Source: Candidatus Zixiibacteriota bacterium
GTDB lineage: Bacteria > Zixibacteria > MSB-5A5 > WJJR01
Assembly (NCBI GenBank): GCA_036397555.1
Contig: DASWIS010000008.1
Coordinates: 434,001 to 498,000 of the forward strand
Direction: 5' to 3'
DNA length: 64,000 nt
A program made the translations under genes and the position numbers. Shown here one piece after another: positions 25,648 through 33,701 of the stretch (the stretch's first letter is position 1; each line of letters starts with the position of its first letter). The notes below the pieces were generated by a model that did not search any database, had not been told where the DNA came from, and saw only the letters and a program-made list of their open reading frames with translations.

Positions 25648-26703
25648 ATGAAGCCGCCGTCCGAATCATCGCCGCCCGTGCGGATCGGAGTCGTGGGCCT
25701 GGGCAACTGGGGCAAGAATCTGCTGCGGGAGTTTGCGCGGGGTGCGGGTTCGGTCGTTCCCATCGCGTGCGATGCGCATGCCCCCGCCCGCGACCGCGCC
25801 GCGGCGCAATACCCCGGCATGGTGATGACCGCCGATGTCGATGATATTCTCTCCAGTGATGTGGAAGCGGTCGTCGTGGCGACATTGCCGGAATCACATT
25901 ACGATATCGCTGCTGCGGCAATAGCCCATGGGAAAGATGTCTTCGTCGAAAAACCGCTCGTGCTGGATGTGGCCGACGGCGAACGGCTGGTGGCGCAGGC
26001 CGAGAACGCCGGGCGCATCCTGATGGTCGGGCATATCATGGAGTATCACCCGGCGATACTGTGGCTGAAAAACTGCATCAACGAGGGCGGGCTCGGCGAC
26101 ATCTATTACCTGTATGCCCGCCGCGTCAATCTGGGACAGTTGCGAGACAACGAGAATGCGATGTGGTCGCTGGCGCCGCACGACATCTCCATGATTGCGT
26201 ACCTGCTCGATGACGAGCCCCGCAGCGCTACGGCGGTCGGGCATAGTTATCTGCGGCCCGGCATCGAGGATGTCGTCTTCATGACATTCGAATTCGGCAA
26301 AAACCGACTCGCCCATGTCCATGCCAGTTGGCTGGATCCGCACAAGCGCCGTTCGCTCACCATCGTCGGACAGCGCCGAATGGCGGTCTTTTCCGACACC
26401 GAACCGTATGAGAAAGTTCGGATCTACGACAAGGGCGTCGATCTCAACTCCAACTTCGAGAGCTACGCCGAGTACCTGACATTGCGTCAGGGCAACATCC
26501 AGATTCCCGCCATCGACAACACACAGCCGCTGACGCTCGAATGCCGGCACTTCATCGAATGTGTCCGCAGCCGGACGACCCCGCGTTCCGACGGGCGCGA
26601 TGGACTGCGCGTGCTGCGTGCGCTGGCGGCGGCGCAACAGTCGCTGGAAAACGGAGGCGCGCCGGTCACGATCCATAGCGTCACGGCCGGAGCGGTGCGA
26701 TGA
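25648..26703 (+). CDS. wbpB: Gfo/Idh/MocA-family sugar-nucleotide dehydrogenase, WbpB-like
   Basis: 351 residues: Rossmann motif GVVGLGNWGKN (about 14-24), FVEKPLVLDV with the catalytic Lys about 102, and GHIMEYHPAIL. ATG 25648 follows the previous stop by 1 nt. It precedes an acetyltransferase, a DegT aminotransferase and a UDP-GlcNAc 2-epimerase-like gene. That set matches the pathway in which WbpB oxidises C3 of UDP-GlcNAc-uronic acid before amination. The family fit is certain; the exact substrate is inferred from neighbours. Confidence 0.85.
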   Translation: MKPPSESSPPVRIGVVGLGNWGKNLLREFARGAGSVVPIACDAHAPARDRAAAQYPGMVMTADVDDILSSDVEAVVVATLPESHYDIAAAAIAHGKDVFVEKPLVLDVADGERLVAQAENAGRILMVGHIMEYHPAILWLKNCINEGGLGDIYYLYARRVNLGQLRDNENAMWSLAPHDISMIAYLLDDEPRSATAVGHSYLRPGIEDVVFMTFEFGKNRLAHVHASWLDPHKRRSLTIVGQRRMAVFSDTEPYEKVRIYDKGVDLNSNFESYAEYLTLRQGNIQIPAIDNTQPLTLECRHFIECVRSRTTPRSDGRDGLRVLRALAAAQQSLENGGAPVTIHSVTAGAVR

Positions 26704-27470
26704 GCATCATTATCGATCCCACCGCTCGCGTCGGCGAAGGAACACGCTGGGGCGAGTTCTGCGTTGTCGGCGCCAACGTCCGGATCGGCCAGGGATGTGA
26801 AATCGGGCATCACGTTGTGCTCGCCGCCGACACGATCATCGGCAGCGGTGTTCGCATTGACGACGGCGCGGTGATTGGCAAGACACCGATGCGCGCCGCG
26901 AACACGGCGGTGACGAAGGACCGTGAGTTGGCCCCGGCACAGATCGGCGACGGGTGCATCATCGGCACTCATGCCATCGTTTATCGCGGGGCGACCATCG
27001 GGACACGGGTCTTGATCGCCGATCTCGCCACGGTCCGTGAAGATGTGACCATCGGCGATTTCACCATCGTCGGCCGCGGTGCGGCGGTCGAAAACCGCTG
27101 CACGATCGGCCGGTATTGTAAACTGGAGACCAACGTCTACATTACGGCATACTCGACGTTGGCCGACCGAGTCTTCGTCGCGCCCGGCGCATTGACCTCC
27201 AACGACAATTTTGTCGGACGGACCGAGGAACGGTTCAAGCACTTCAAGGGTGTCACCATAGCGCGCGGCGGCCGCCTCGGCGTCGGCGCGGTCGTATTGC
27301 CCGGTAAGAGCGTCGGGGCGGATGCATTGGTCGCGGCGGGAGCGCTGGTGACATCCGATGCACCGGCCGGGCAAATCGTCGCAGGCATACCCGCCAAGCC
27401 GATGCGCCCTGTTCCGCCGGAGCAACTGCTCGACGCACAAATCTGGCCCGATGTGAAAGAAGCGAAGTAA
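26700..27470 (+). CDS. wbpD: Hexapeptide-repeat N-acetyltransferase, WbpD-like
   Basis: 256 residues built almost entirely of left-handed beta-helix hexapeptide repeats (ARVGEGTRWGEFCVVGANV, IGQGCEIGHHVVLAA and so on), with EDVTIGDFTIVGRG and a C-terminal loop QIVAGIPAKPMRPV. The length is greater than typical WbpD; the second half holds repeats resembling LpxA-type enzymes. It overlaps the WbpB-like gene by 4 bp (ATGA). Acetylation of the C3 amine of the sugar nucleotide is the likely step. Confidence 0.82.
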   Translation: MSIIIDPTARVGEGTRWGEFCVVGANVRIGQGCEIGHHVVLAADTIIGSGVRIDDGAVIGKTPMRAANTAVTKDRELAPAQIGDGCIIGTHAIVYRGATIGTRVLIADLATVREDVTIGDFTIVGRGAAVENRCTIGRYCKLETNVYITAYSTLADRVFVAPGALTSNDNFVGRTEERFKHFKGVTIARGGRLGVGAVVLPGKSVGADALVAAGALVTSDAPAGQIVAGIPAKPMRPVPPEQLLDAQIWPDVKEAK

Positions 27471-27521
27471 CCATTTCGTTGAATGATCGCAGCATAGAAT
27501 CTGTCGACGACGAGGAATCTT

Positions 27522-28625
27522 GTGCGGATCCCCATTATCGATTTGAGCCGCCAGCACGCCGCCATCGCCGATGAACTCCGCGGTGCCATCGACCGCGTGT
27601 TCGGACACAGTCATTTTATCCTGGGTCAAGAGGTGGTGGAATTCGAAAGGGCGGTCGCCGCCAAGTCCGGGGTCGAATACGCCGTCGGTGTCGCATCGGG
27701 CTCCGATGCCATATTGCTGGCATTGCACGCTTTGGGAATCGGCCGCGGCGACGAAGTCATACTGCCGACATTCACATTCTTTTCGACGGCCAGCTCGGTG
27801 ACACGCTTGGGGGCAATGCCGACATTCTGCGACATCAATTCCGGCGACTACAACATTGATGTTGCCGATGCCGCATCGAAGATCACCGCCCGCACGCGCG
27901 CGATCATCGCCGTACATCTGTACGGTCAGATGGCGGACATGGCGGCGCTGCGCGAACTGACGCTGGAGCACGGACTGTGGCTCGTGGAAGACGCCGCGCA
28001 GGCGATCGGCGCTCACTATGATGGCGTTGGCGCTTGTGCATGTGGCGATGTCGGCTGCCTCTCTTTCTTTCCGACTAAGAATCTCGGCGGCGTCGGCGAC
28101 GGCGGGATGGTCGTCACGGACAACGATGAGATCGCCGAAAGCGTGGCGTTGCTGCGCGCGCACGGAGCCAATCCCAAATACTTCCATCGAATCGTCGGGT
28201 ACAATTCCCGTCTGGACGCGTTGCAGGCGGCCGTCCTCAACGTCAAGCTGGCTCACTTGGAAGACTGGTCACGCCAACGCCAAGCTCACGCCCGCGAATA
28301 CGATCGGCGTCTCGACGGAGTGGGAGACATCAGGGTTCCGACGCGTGCGCTGGCGGCCGATCACATCTTCCATCAGTACACGATTGCCACGGCCAAACGC
28401 GATGCTTTACGTGGGCATCTGTCCGCGGCCGGAATTGGTTCGGAAATCTATTACCCTCGTGCCCTCCACCTGCAGGAGTGTTTCCACGAGTTTGGCGGCC
28501 GTGTCGGCGATTGTCCCAGGGCTGAACGCGCCTGCGAGCAGGTACTGTCGCTGCCGATCTTTCCGGAAATGACGGCCGACGAGCAATCCCGGATCATCGA
28601 CACGATCATTCAATTCTACCGTTAG
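27522..28625 (+). CDS. wbpE: DegT/DnrJ-family aminotransferase, WbpE-like
   Basis: 367-residue PLP enzyme: ASGSDAILLALHALGIGRGD, VEDAAQAIGAHYDG, and PLP Lys about 186 (FFPTKNLGGVGDGG). GTG start at 27522 has GAGGA about 6 nt upstream. In the WbpB-D-E order this would transfer an amine to C3 of the keto-sugar made by WbpB. It is distinct from the minus-strand aminotransferase at 9843, so the locus has two sugar transaminases with presumably different substrates. Confidence 0.88.
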   Translation: MRIPIIDLSRQHAAIADELRGAIDRVFGHSHFILGQEVVEFERAVAAKSGVEYAVGVASGSDAILLALHALGIGRGDEVILPTFTFFSTASSVTRLGAMPTFCDINSGDYNIDVADAASKITARTRAIIAVHLYGQMADMAALRELTLEHGLWLVEDAAQAIGAHYDGVGACACGDVGCLSFFPTKNLGGVGDGGMVVTDNDEIAESVALLRAHGANPKYFHRIVGYNSRLDALQAAVLNVKLAHLEDWSRQRQAHAREYDRRLDGVGDIRVPTRALAADHIFHQYTIATAKRDALRGHLSAAGIGSEIYYPRALHLQECFHEFGGRVGDCPRAERACEQVLSLPIFPEMTADEQSRIIDTIIQFYR

Positions 28626-28645
28626 ACCGACCGCTTTCGCACCCG

Positions 28646-29776
28646 ATGGCGCGTTCCTCATCCGCACGCAATCGCAGACGATCACGGCTGCGCCGGCCGA
28701 CGCTGATGACCGTATTTGGCACGCGGCCGCAGTTCATCAAACTCGCCGTGCTGTGGCGGGCGTTTGAAGATTCGTTTCGCTCCGTGCTGGTCGATTCCGG
28801 CCAACATTACGATTTTCGAATGGCGGGCGCATTTCTGAGTGAAACCGGGCTGCGACGTCCGGACCATCATCTCGGCATCGGCTCGGCGCCGGCGGCCTCG
28901 CAGGTCGGACGCATCGCCGACGCGCTCGACCCGCTGCTGGCGCGGACCAAGCCGGACGCGGTCGTCGTCTTCGGCGACACGAGCACCACGGCCGGCGGCG
29001 CGATCGCGGCGGCGTACCGCAACATCCCGTTGGCACACATCGAAGCCGGCATGCGTTCCGGCGAAATGTTCGCGGCCGAGGAGAAAAACCGGATCATCGC
29101 GGACCACTTGTCCCAGTGGCGGTTCGCGCCGACATCGACCGCTGTCGCAAATCTTCAGAGCGAAGGGATCGGGCGCGGCGTCTATGGGGTCGGTGATGTG
29201 ATGTACGAACAATGGCGCGCATCGGTCGGGCACGTAGCTGTCGCATCCACATTAGAAGACCTCGGATTGGTGGCGGGTCATTTCTATTATCTGACCTGCC
29301 ATCGTGCCGAGACCGTCGATGACGCCGAACGGTTGCGGCGTGTCATCGACATCGTCGCGGAGCTTGACCGTCCGGTGCTCTGGCCGCTGCATCCGCGCGC
29401 GGTAAAGTCGCTCCGGCGCCTGGGATTGCGCGCCCCACTGCGTCGTCTTCGCCACCTGATACTGGCCGAACCAATGGAGCACCGGGAGTCGCTCGCGCTC
29501 GTTTCTTCGGCACGTGCCGTGCTCACCGATTCGGGCGGAATCCAGCGTGAGGCGTACTGGTCGGGCACTCCATGCCTGTTACTGCGCGAACAGACCGAGT
29601 GGCGCGAGCTGTCGGATTGTCGCGCGGTCGTGCCGGTTGGGCTGCACACGGCCCGTGTACAGCGCGTATTGTCCCGGCCGTTGCGGTCGCCCCGCAGCGA
29701 CGATCGGCTCTTCCGCCGCCGCCGCCCTGGCGCGGCCATTATCAGGCGACTGCATCAGGATTTGATGCGCGATTGA
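28646..29776 (+). CDS. wbpI: UDP-N-acetylglucosamine 2-epimerase family enzyme (WecB/WbpI-like)
   Basis: 376 residues: VFGTRPQFIKLAVL, DSGQHYDFRMAGAF, FGDTSTTAGGAIAA, HIEAGMRSGEMFAAEEKNR, and the signature DSGGIQREAYWSGTPCLLLR. After WbpB, D and E homologues, the likely job is 2-epimerisation of the diacetamido-glucuronic acid nucleotide to the manno form; plain UDP-GlcNAc to UDP-ManNAc is the alternative. Arg-rich N-terminal and C-terminal tails are unusual. ATG 28646 chosen; ATG 28706 would remove the basic tail. Confidence 0.88.
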   Translation: MARSSSARNRRRSRLRRPTLMTVFGTRPQFIKLAVLWRAFEDSFRSVLVDSGQHYDFRMAGAFLSETGLRRPDHHLGIGSAPAASQVGRIADALDPLLARTKPDAVVVFGDTSTTAGGAIAAAYRNIPLAHIEAGMRSGEMFAAEEKNRIIADHLSQWRFAPTSTAVANLQSEGIGRGVYGVGDVMYEQWRASVGHVAVASTLEDLGLVAGHFYYLTCHRAETVDDAERLRRVIDIVAELDRPVLWPLHPRAVKSLRRLGLRAPLRRLRHLILAEPMEHRESLALVSSARAVLTDSGGIQREAYWSGTPCLLLREQTEWRELSDCRAVVPVGLHTARVQRVLSRPLRSPRSDDRLFRRRRPGAAIIRRLHQDLMRD

Positions 29777-29816
29777 TCGGCGCCCGAGGCATGAAAATGT
29801 CATCGAGAGTGCTCAG

Positions 29817-31343
29817 ATGAGCGCTCAATCCCTGCGTTCCGCAGGCATGACCGTCGTCACCTTGTCGGTGGCAGGCAAGGGTATCGGTCTGGTGCGGGAA
29901 GTCGTCACGGCGGCGATCTTCGGCGCTTCGCTCGCGGTCGACTTGTTTCTGGCGGCCGTCACGATCCCGGTCGCCGTCGGCACAATTCTCTATCACTCGC
30001 TGCCCAACGCATTCGTTCCTCTGTTTTCGGACAGCGATTCACACAGCGGTCGCAATGCGGCGTGGATCGTCGCACTGTGCGCGGCCCCGGTGTCACTGTT
30101 GCTGTGGGCCGTCGCGCCCATTCTGGCACAAGTCACGACCGAGGGGTTTTCCCCCGAAGCGCGCACCGAGGCGATCTGGCTGTTCCGTATTGGATCCGCT
30201 TCAATCGTTTTTGCGGCCGCTGAGGCGCTGCTGCGCAGCCGATTGCTGGCGGCGCGCCGATTTGTGGCGGCCGGCGTTTCCGATGTCTGGCTCAGCACCA
30301 TCACGATCGCCGCATTATTGATTCATCCCGAGGGCGGCGCGCGTACGCTCGCATGGGGATACACGCTCGGCACCGTGGCCGCAGCGTTCTGGTCCTTGTC
30401 CGCCGTGATTTTTGAAAAACGTGCGGCGCATCCGCCGTCCGCGTCGCACGCCCCGGAACACGCGCCGAAGCTGGGTTGGATCGCCGGCGTGCTGGTCACC
30501 GGCGTGGCGGGGTTCCTGTATGCGTTGATCGACCGACGCTTCGGGTCATTCCTGTCGGAAGGTTCGATTGCCTCCTTGCAGTATGCGTCGCTGTTGGCAT
30601 CCCCGCTGCTGACAGTCTGCGGGATGGCTCTCAGCACCGCCGCATTCCCGTTCCTGGCCCGGGCCGTGCAATTGTCCGATCAAGCCGAGGTGCGCCGCAT
30701 TCTCGACCGCAGCATGCGCTGGTCGTTACTGGTCGGCTCAGCGGCGACCGCGGTCCTGGTCATCCTGGGACCTGAGACCGCCAGCATCATATTCGAGCGA
30801 GGTGCGTTCGATGCCGGGGCGCGGACGGTGACCGGCAATGTCGCGCGTGTCTACGGAATCTGGCTCATTCCCGCCGTCATCAGCACGCTCGTTGCGCGGG
30901 TCTTTTATTCGATGGGTCGATGGCGACCGTTGTTCCTGGCGACGGCGTCTGGCGTCTGTATCAAGATCGGATTGAGTTTGTGGCTTGTCGGCCGCTACGA
31001 TGTGATGGGCCTGGCCACGGCCTCCGCGTTCGCCTATTGCGTCATCGGGAGCATCATGCTTGCGTTGTTGCCGCGATGGTGTCTTCGGGGAGTGCTGGGT
31101 GGGTGGCTGAAGTTGATGATGACGGTCGTCCTGATAGTCGGCGGGATTGCGTTCCTTTTTCAATCCATTGTCCTCGACACTTCCATTGCATCTTGGCATC
31201 TGCTGGCGATCATCCGTGTGGGCATCACCGTCGTGCTCGGCGGTGCGATATTGCTCTTCGCGGGTCCCGACCTGGGGATCACTGAGCTGACTGCCTGGCG
31301 CAGCAAGGTCGTGAAGTTGGTTTTTCGCCAATCGGACAAGTGA
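29817..31343 (+). CDS. MurJ/MviN-like lipid-linked saccharide flippase
   Basis: 508 residues, about 13-14 TM helices. N-terminus GLVREVVTAAIFGASLAVDLFLAA and the later IIFERGAFDAGA are hallmarks of the MurJ/MviN branch of the MOP superfamily. Given its place between sugar-nucleotide and glycosyltransferase genes, it probably flips the polysaccharide repeat unit (a Wzx role) rather than lipid II. A housekeeping MurJ would be expected elsewhere in the genome. Confidence 0.88.
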   Translation: MSAQSLRSAGMTVVTLSVAGKGIGLVREVVTAAIFGASLAVDLFLAAVTIPVAVGTILYHSLPNAFVPLFSDSDSHSGRNAAWIVALCAAPVSLLLWAVAPILAQVTTEGFSPEARTEAIWLFRIGSASIVFAAAEALLRSRLLAARRFVAAGVSDVWLSTITIAALLIHPEGGARTLAWGYTLGTVAAAFWSLSAVIFEKRAAHPPSASHAPEHAPKLGWIAGVLVTGVAGFLYALIDRRFGSFLSEGSIASLQYASLLASPLLTVCGMALSTAAFPFLARAVQLSDQAEVRRILDRSMRWSLLVGSAATAVLVILGPETASIIFERGAFDAGARTVTGNVARVYGIWLIPAVISTLVARVFYSMGRWRPLFLATASGVCIKIGLSLWLVGRYDVMGLATASAFAYCVIGSIMLALLPRWCLRGVLGGWLKLMMTVVLIVGGIAFLFQSIVLDTSIASWHLLAIIRVGITVVLGGAILLFAGPDLGITELTAWRSKVVKLVFRQSDK

Positions 31344-32554
31344 GTTCAGTTTTGGACTCCCGTCTCGTCCGCGTCAGTCCGCCGATGCCAACCATCGATA
31401 CCATCATCGTGATTCACCTGTCGTCGGATTGGCCCGACACGAACTATCGCTATGCCTTCACATCGCTGGCCGAGGAGCTTCCCGATCATGTCGCGACGAT
31501 CTGCGTCAATCGTCCGATCGATGTGATCGTCGCGCCGATCAGGCACACGGCATCCTTTCTCTCCGGTTTCTGGCGTACCCGGGTTGAACGCGTGATGGAG
31601 AGATTGCTGGTGCTGACGCCGCGCGTGTTCGTCCACGAGTTGCTGGCCGCGCACAGTTCACTCATCACGGCTCAGAATGTCCGCGCCATGCGGCGTGCGC
31701 TCCGCCGGATTCTCGATGAACACTTCCCCGACACGAAGCGGATCATCCAATGGGTGCATCACCCGCATCAGCAATGGGTGTGCGATGCGTTTCCCGATGG
31801 CGGCAGCGTGTATTTGTGCTACGACGAGTACGCGTGCACGCCGGATGGCGTCTTTCAGGATGACCGCTGGTCGGCGGAAGCGCTGCTGCTGCGTTCCGCC
31901 GATGTGACATTCGTTGTGAATGAGTCAGTGGGGCGCCGCCGCGCCGCCGACGCACGGCGTCTGGAGTTGATGGACAATGGCATTCCGGACTTCTTCCTGG
32001 CGGATCGGCAACCGGCGTCCGACCCCATCGATGCGATCCCCGAACCGCGCATCGTCTACCTGGGGCAACTCTATTCGTTTCTCGACAGCCAGTTGCTGGC
32101 ATCGGTCTTCGCCGCACACCCGGAGTGGCAGTTGGTCATGATCGGAGCATCGAACAACAGGCCCGCGAGTCTACGTCGTTTGCCGAATGTCCATTTCGTT
32201 GGGCGTCGGCCGCACGAGACGCTGCCATCGATTCTGCCGAAGTGCCGCGCCGGACTCCTTCCGTTTAAGATCAACGACTATTCGGCCGCATCGAACTTCC
32301 TGAAGCTCTATGCCTACTGGGCCGCGGGACTTCCGGTCGTCTCAACCAAGCTGCCGCAGTTCAAGCCGCATGAGCACCACCTGAGGTTCTCAAGCGCCGA
32401 CCCGGTTTCATTTGCTGAGGCCATCCTTGAGGTACTGTCACAAGACCGCGAGTCGGTCGCTCGGATCCAAAGGAACAAGGCGCGCGAATTCACCTGGACA
32501 AAAATCAATCGTGAACATGTTGTCCCCGTGCTTCGCGAGGTGTTCGGTTTCTGA
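31340..32554 (+). CDS. Glycosyltransferase, GT-B fold
   Basis: 404 residues. The N-terminal half carries a Rossmann-like domain (VIHLSSDWPDTNYRYAF, VHHPHQQWVCDAFPDGG, YLCYDEYACTPDGV). The C-terminal half has the donor-binding pattern YLGQLYSFLDSQLL, FVGRRPHETLPSILPKC, KINDYSAASNFLKLYAYWAAGLPVV. GTG start overlaps the flippase stop by 4 bp. Presumably adds one sugar of the repeat unit; donor unknown. Confidence 0.82.
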   Translation: MSSVLDSRLVRVSPPMPTIDTIIVIHLSSDWPDTNYRYAFTSLAEELPDHVATICVNRPIDVIVAPIRHTASFLSGFWRTRVERVMERLLVLTPRVFVHELLAAHSSLITAQNVRAMRRALRRILDEHFPDTKRIIQWVHHPHQQWVCDAFPDGGSVYLCYDEYACTPDGVFQDDRWSAEALLLRSADVTFVVNESVGRRRAADARRLELMDNGIPDFFLADRQPASDPIDAIPEPRIVYLGQLYSFLDSQLLASVFAAHPEWQLVMIGASNNRPASLRRLPNVHFVGRRPHETLPSILPKCRAGLLPFKINDYSAASNFLKLYAYWAAGLPVVSTKLPQFKPHEHHLRFSSADPVSFAEAILEVLSQDRESVARIQRNKAREFTWTKINREHVVPVLREVFGF

Positions 32555-33582
32555 TGGACGGCAAGCCACGACTGGCATTCATCGCACCCCGCGTCATGGG
32601 GAGTTTCGTTCGGCAGGATGCCGAAATGCTCCGCGCAGCGTTTCATGTCACCGTTTGGCAGCCGCACGGCGTTGCATCGTATCTGAGACTGCCACGGATC
32701 ATCCAGTCCTGCGACCTGGTGTTAAACTGGTTTGCCGGCCGCCATGCCGTCATACCGTCGATGCTGGCCACATCGCGGGGGTTGCCCGTGGCGACGGTCA
32801 TCGGCGGATACGAGGTCGAGTGGATCGCATCCCTCAGCTACGGAATCCGTCCGGGATCACGCAGCGAGTCCTTCGTCCATCAGATACTGCGGCGCTCGCA
32901 CGCGATCCTCACCGTGTCGCAGGTGACACATCAGCATGCTCTTGATCGATACTCAGACTGCGCCGGACGGATGACGATGATTCCTAATGGAGTCGATACA
33001 CGTCGCTTCGACTACTTTGCCGGACTGCCCCGGACATCGGTGCTGACGGTCGGGCAGATCACCGGGCAGACGATAGAGTTAAAGGGATTGAATGTGTTCT
33101 GGGATGCCGCAAGACGCACGCCGCATCGTGAGTTCGTGGCGGTCGGTCCCGCCGTCGATCGCGCCGCGCGACGGTTCGTGTCACTGTGCCCGCCCAACCT
33201 TCGTTGGAGGGGTTATCTGGACGGCGATGCGCTGGTCGACGAATACCGGCGCGCCTCCGTCTACGTGCAGCCGTCACGCCACGAGAGTTTTTCGCTGTCG
33301 ACGGTCGAGGCGATGTCCTGCGGGTGTATCCCGATCGTTTCCGATTGCGGTGCGCTTCCGCAAGTCGTCGGAGATGCGGGTGTTGTGTTGACGCAACGGA
33401 CTCCCGAGGCGGTTTCCGATGCCATCGAGCAGACATTCACTGCCGGTGAGGATGCCCGTCGGGCGGCACGTGCCTGGGCGGTCAATACATTCGACACTTC
33501 CAGACGGAAGTCGGCCCTCATCGGCGCCTTAGTCCGTCTACTGACTGAAAGCCCGTCTCCGGACAAACCAGGGATCGACTAA
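32554..33582 (+). CDS. Glycosyltransferase family 4
   Basis: 342 residues: PNGVDTRRFDYFAGL, VLTVGQITGQTIELKG, and the EX7E motif in SRHESFSLSTVEAMSCGCIPIVSDCGA, typical of retaining GT4 enzymes. The N-terminal acceptor domain is short. It overlaps the previous glycosyltransferase by one base (TGATG). Works in assembling the polysaccharide repeat unit; donor and acceptor unknown. Confidence 0.9.
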   Translation: MDGKPRLAFIAPRVMGSFVRQDAEMLRAAFHVTVWQPHGVASYLRLPRIIQSCDLVLNWFAGRHAVIPSMLATSRGLPVATVIGGYEVEWIASLSYGIRPGSRSESFVHQILRRSHAILTVSQVTHQHALDRYSDCAGRMTMIPNGVDTRRFDYFAGLPRTSVLTVGQITGQTIELKGLNVFWDAARRTPHREFVAVGPAVDRAARRFVSLCPPNLRWRGYLDGDALVDEYRRASVYVQPSRHESFSLSTVEAMSCGCIPIVSDCGALPQVVGDAGVVLTQRTPEAVSDAIEQTFTAGEDARRAARAWAVNTFDTSRRKSALIGALVRLLTESPSPDKPGID

Positions 33583-33652
33583 GTGACAATGGCAGTACTG
33601 GTTACCGGGTTGCAGACGAGGCGGATGGGGCAGAGCGGCGCAAGCTTTGCGG

Positions 33653-33681
33653 TGGTTAAAAGCCGTCCGATCATCTATAAT
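33653..33681 (+). promoter_or_regulatory. Possible promoter of the CapD/WbpM-like gene
   Basis: A perfect -10 TATAAT at 33676-33681, with a weak -35 (TGGTTA 33653-33658) 17 nt upstream. It falls in the only sizeable gap (119 bp) inside the polysaccharide locus and precedes a TTG-started gene whose G-rich ribosome site is near 33690-33695. Confidence 0.5.
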
Positions 33682-33701
33682 CGTGTCGTGGGGGGACTCC
33701 C

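Noticed and set aside
27471-27521. Promoter between the WbpD- and WbpE-like genes
   Set aside because: TTGAAT and TAGAAT are present but only 10 nt apart, too close for sigma-70-type recognition.
26487-28256. Minus-strand open frame of about 590 codons across the sugar-nucleotide genes
   Set aside because: It runs opposite three well-supported genes (WbpB-, WbpD- and WbpE-like). Composition is typical of an antisense shadow.
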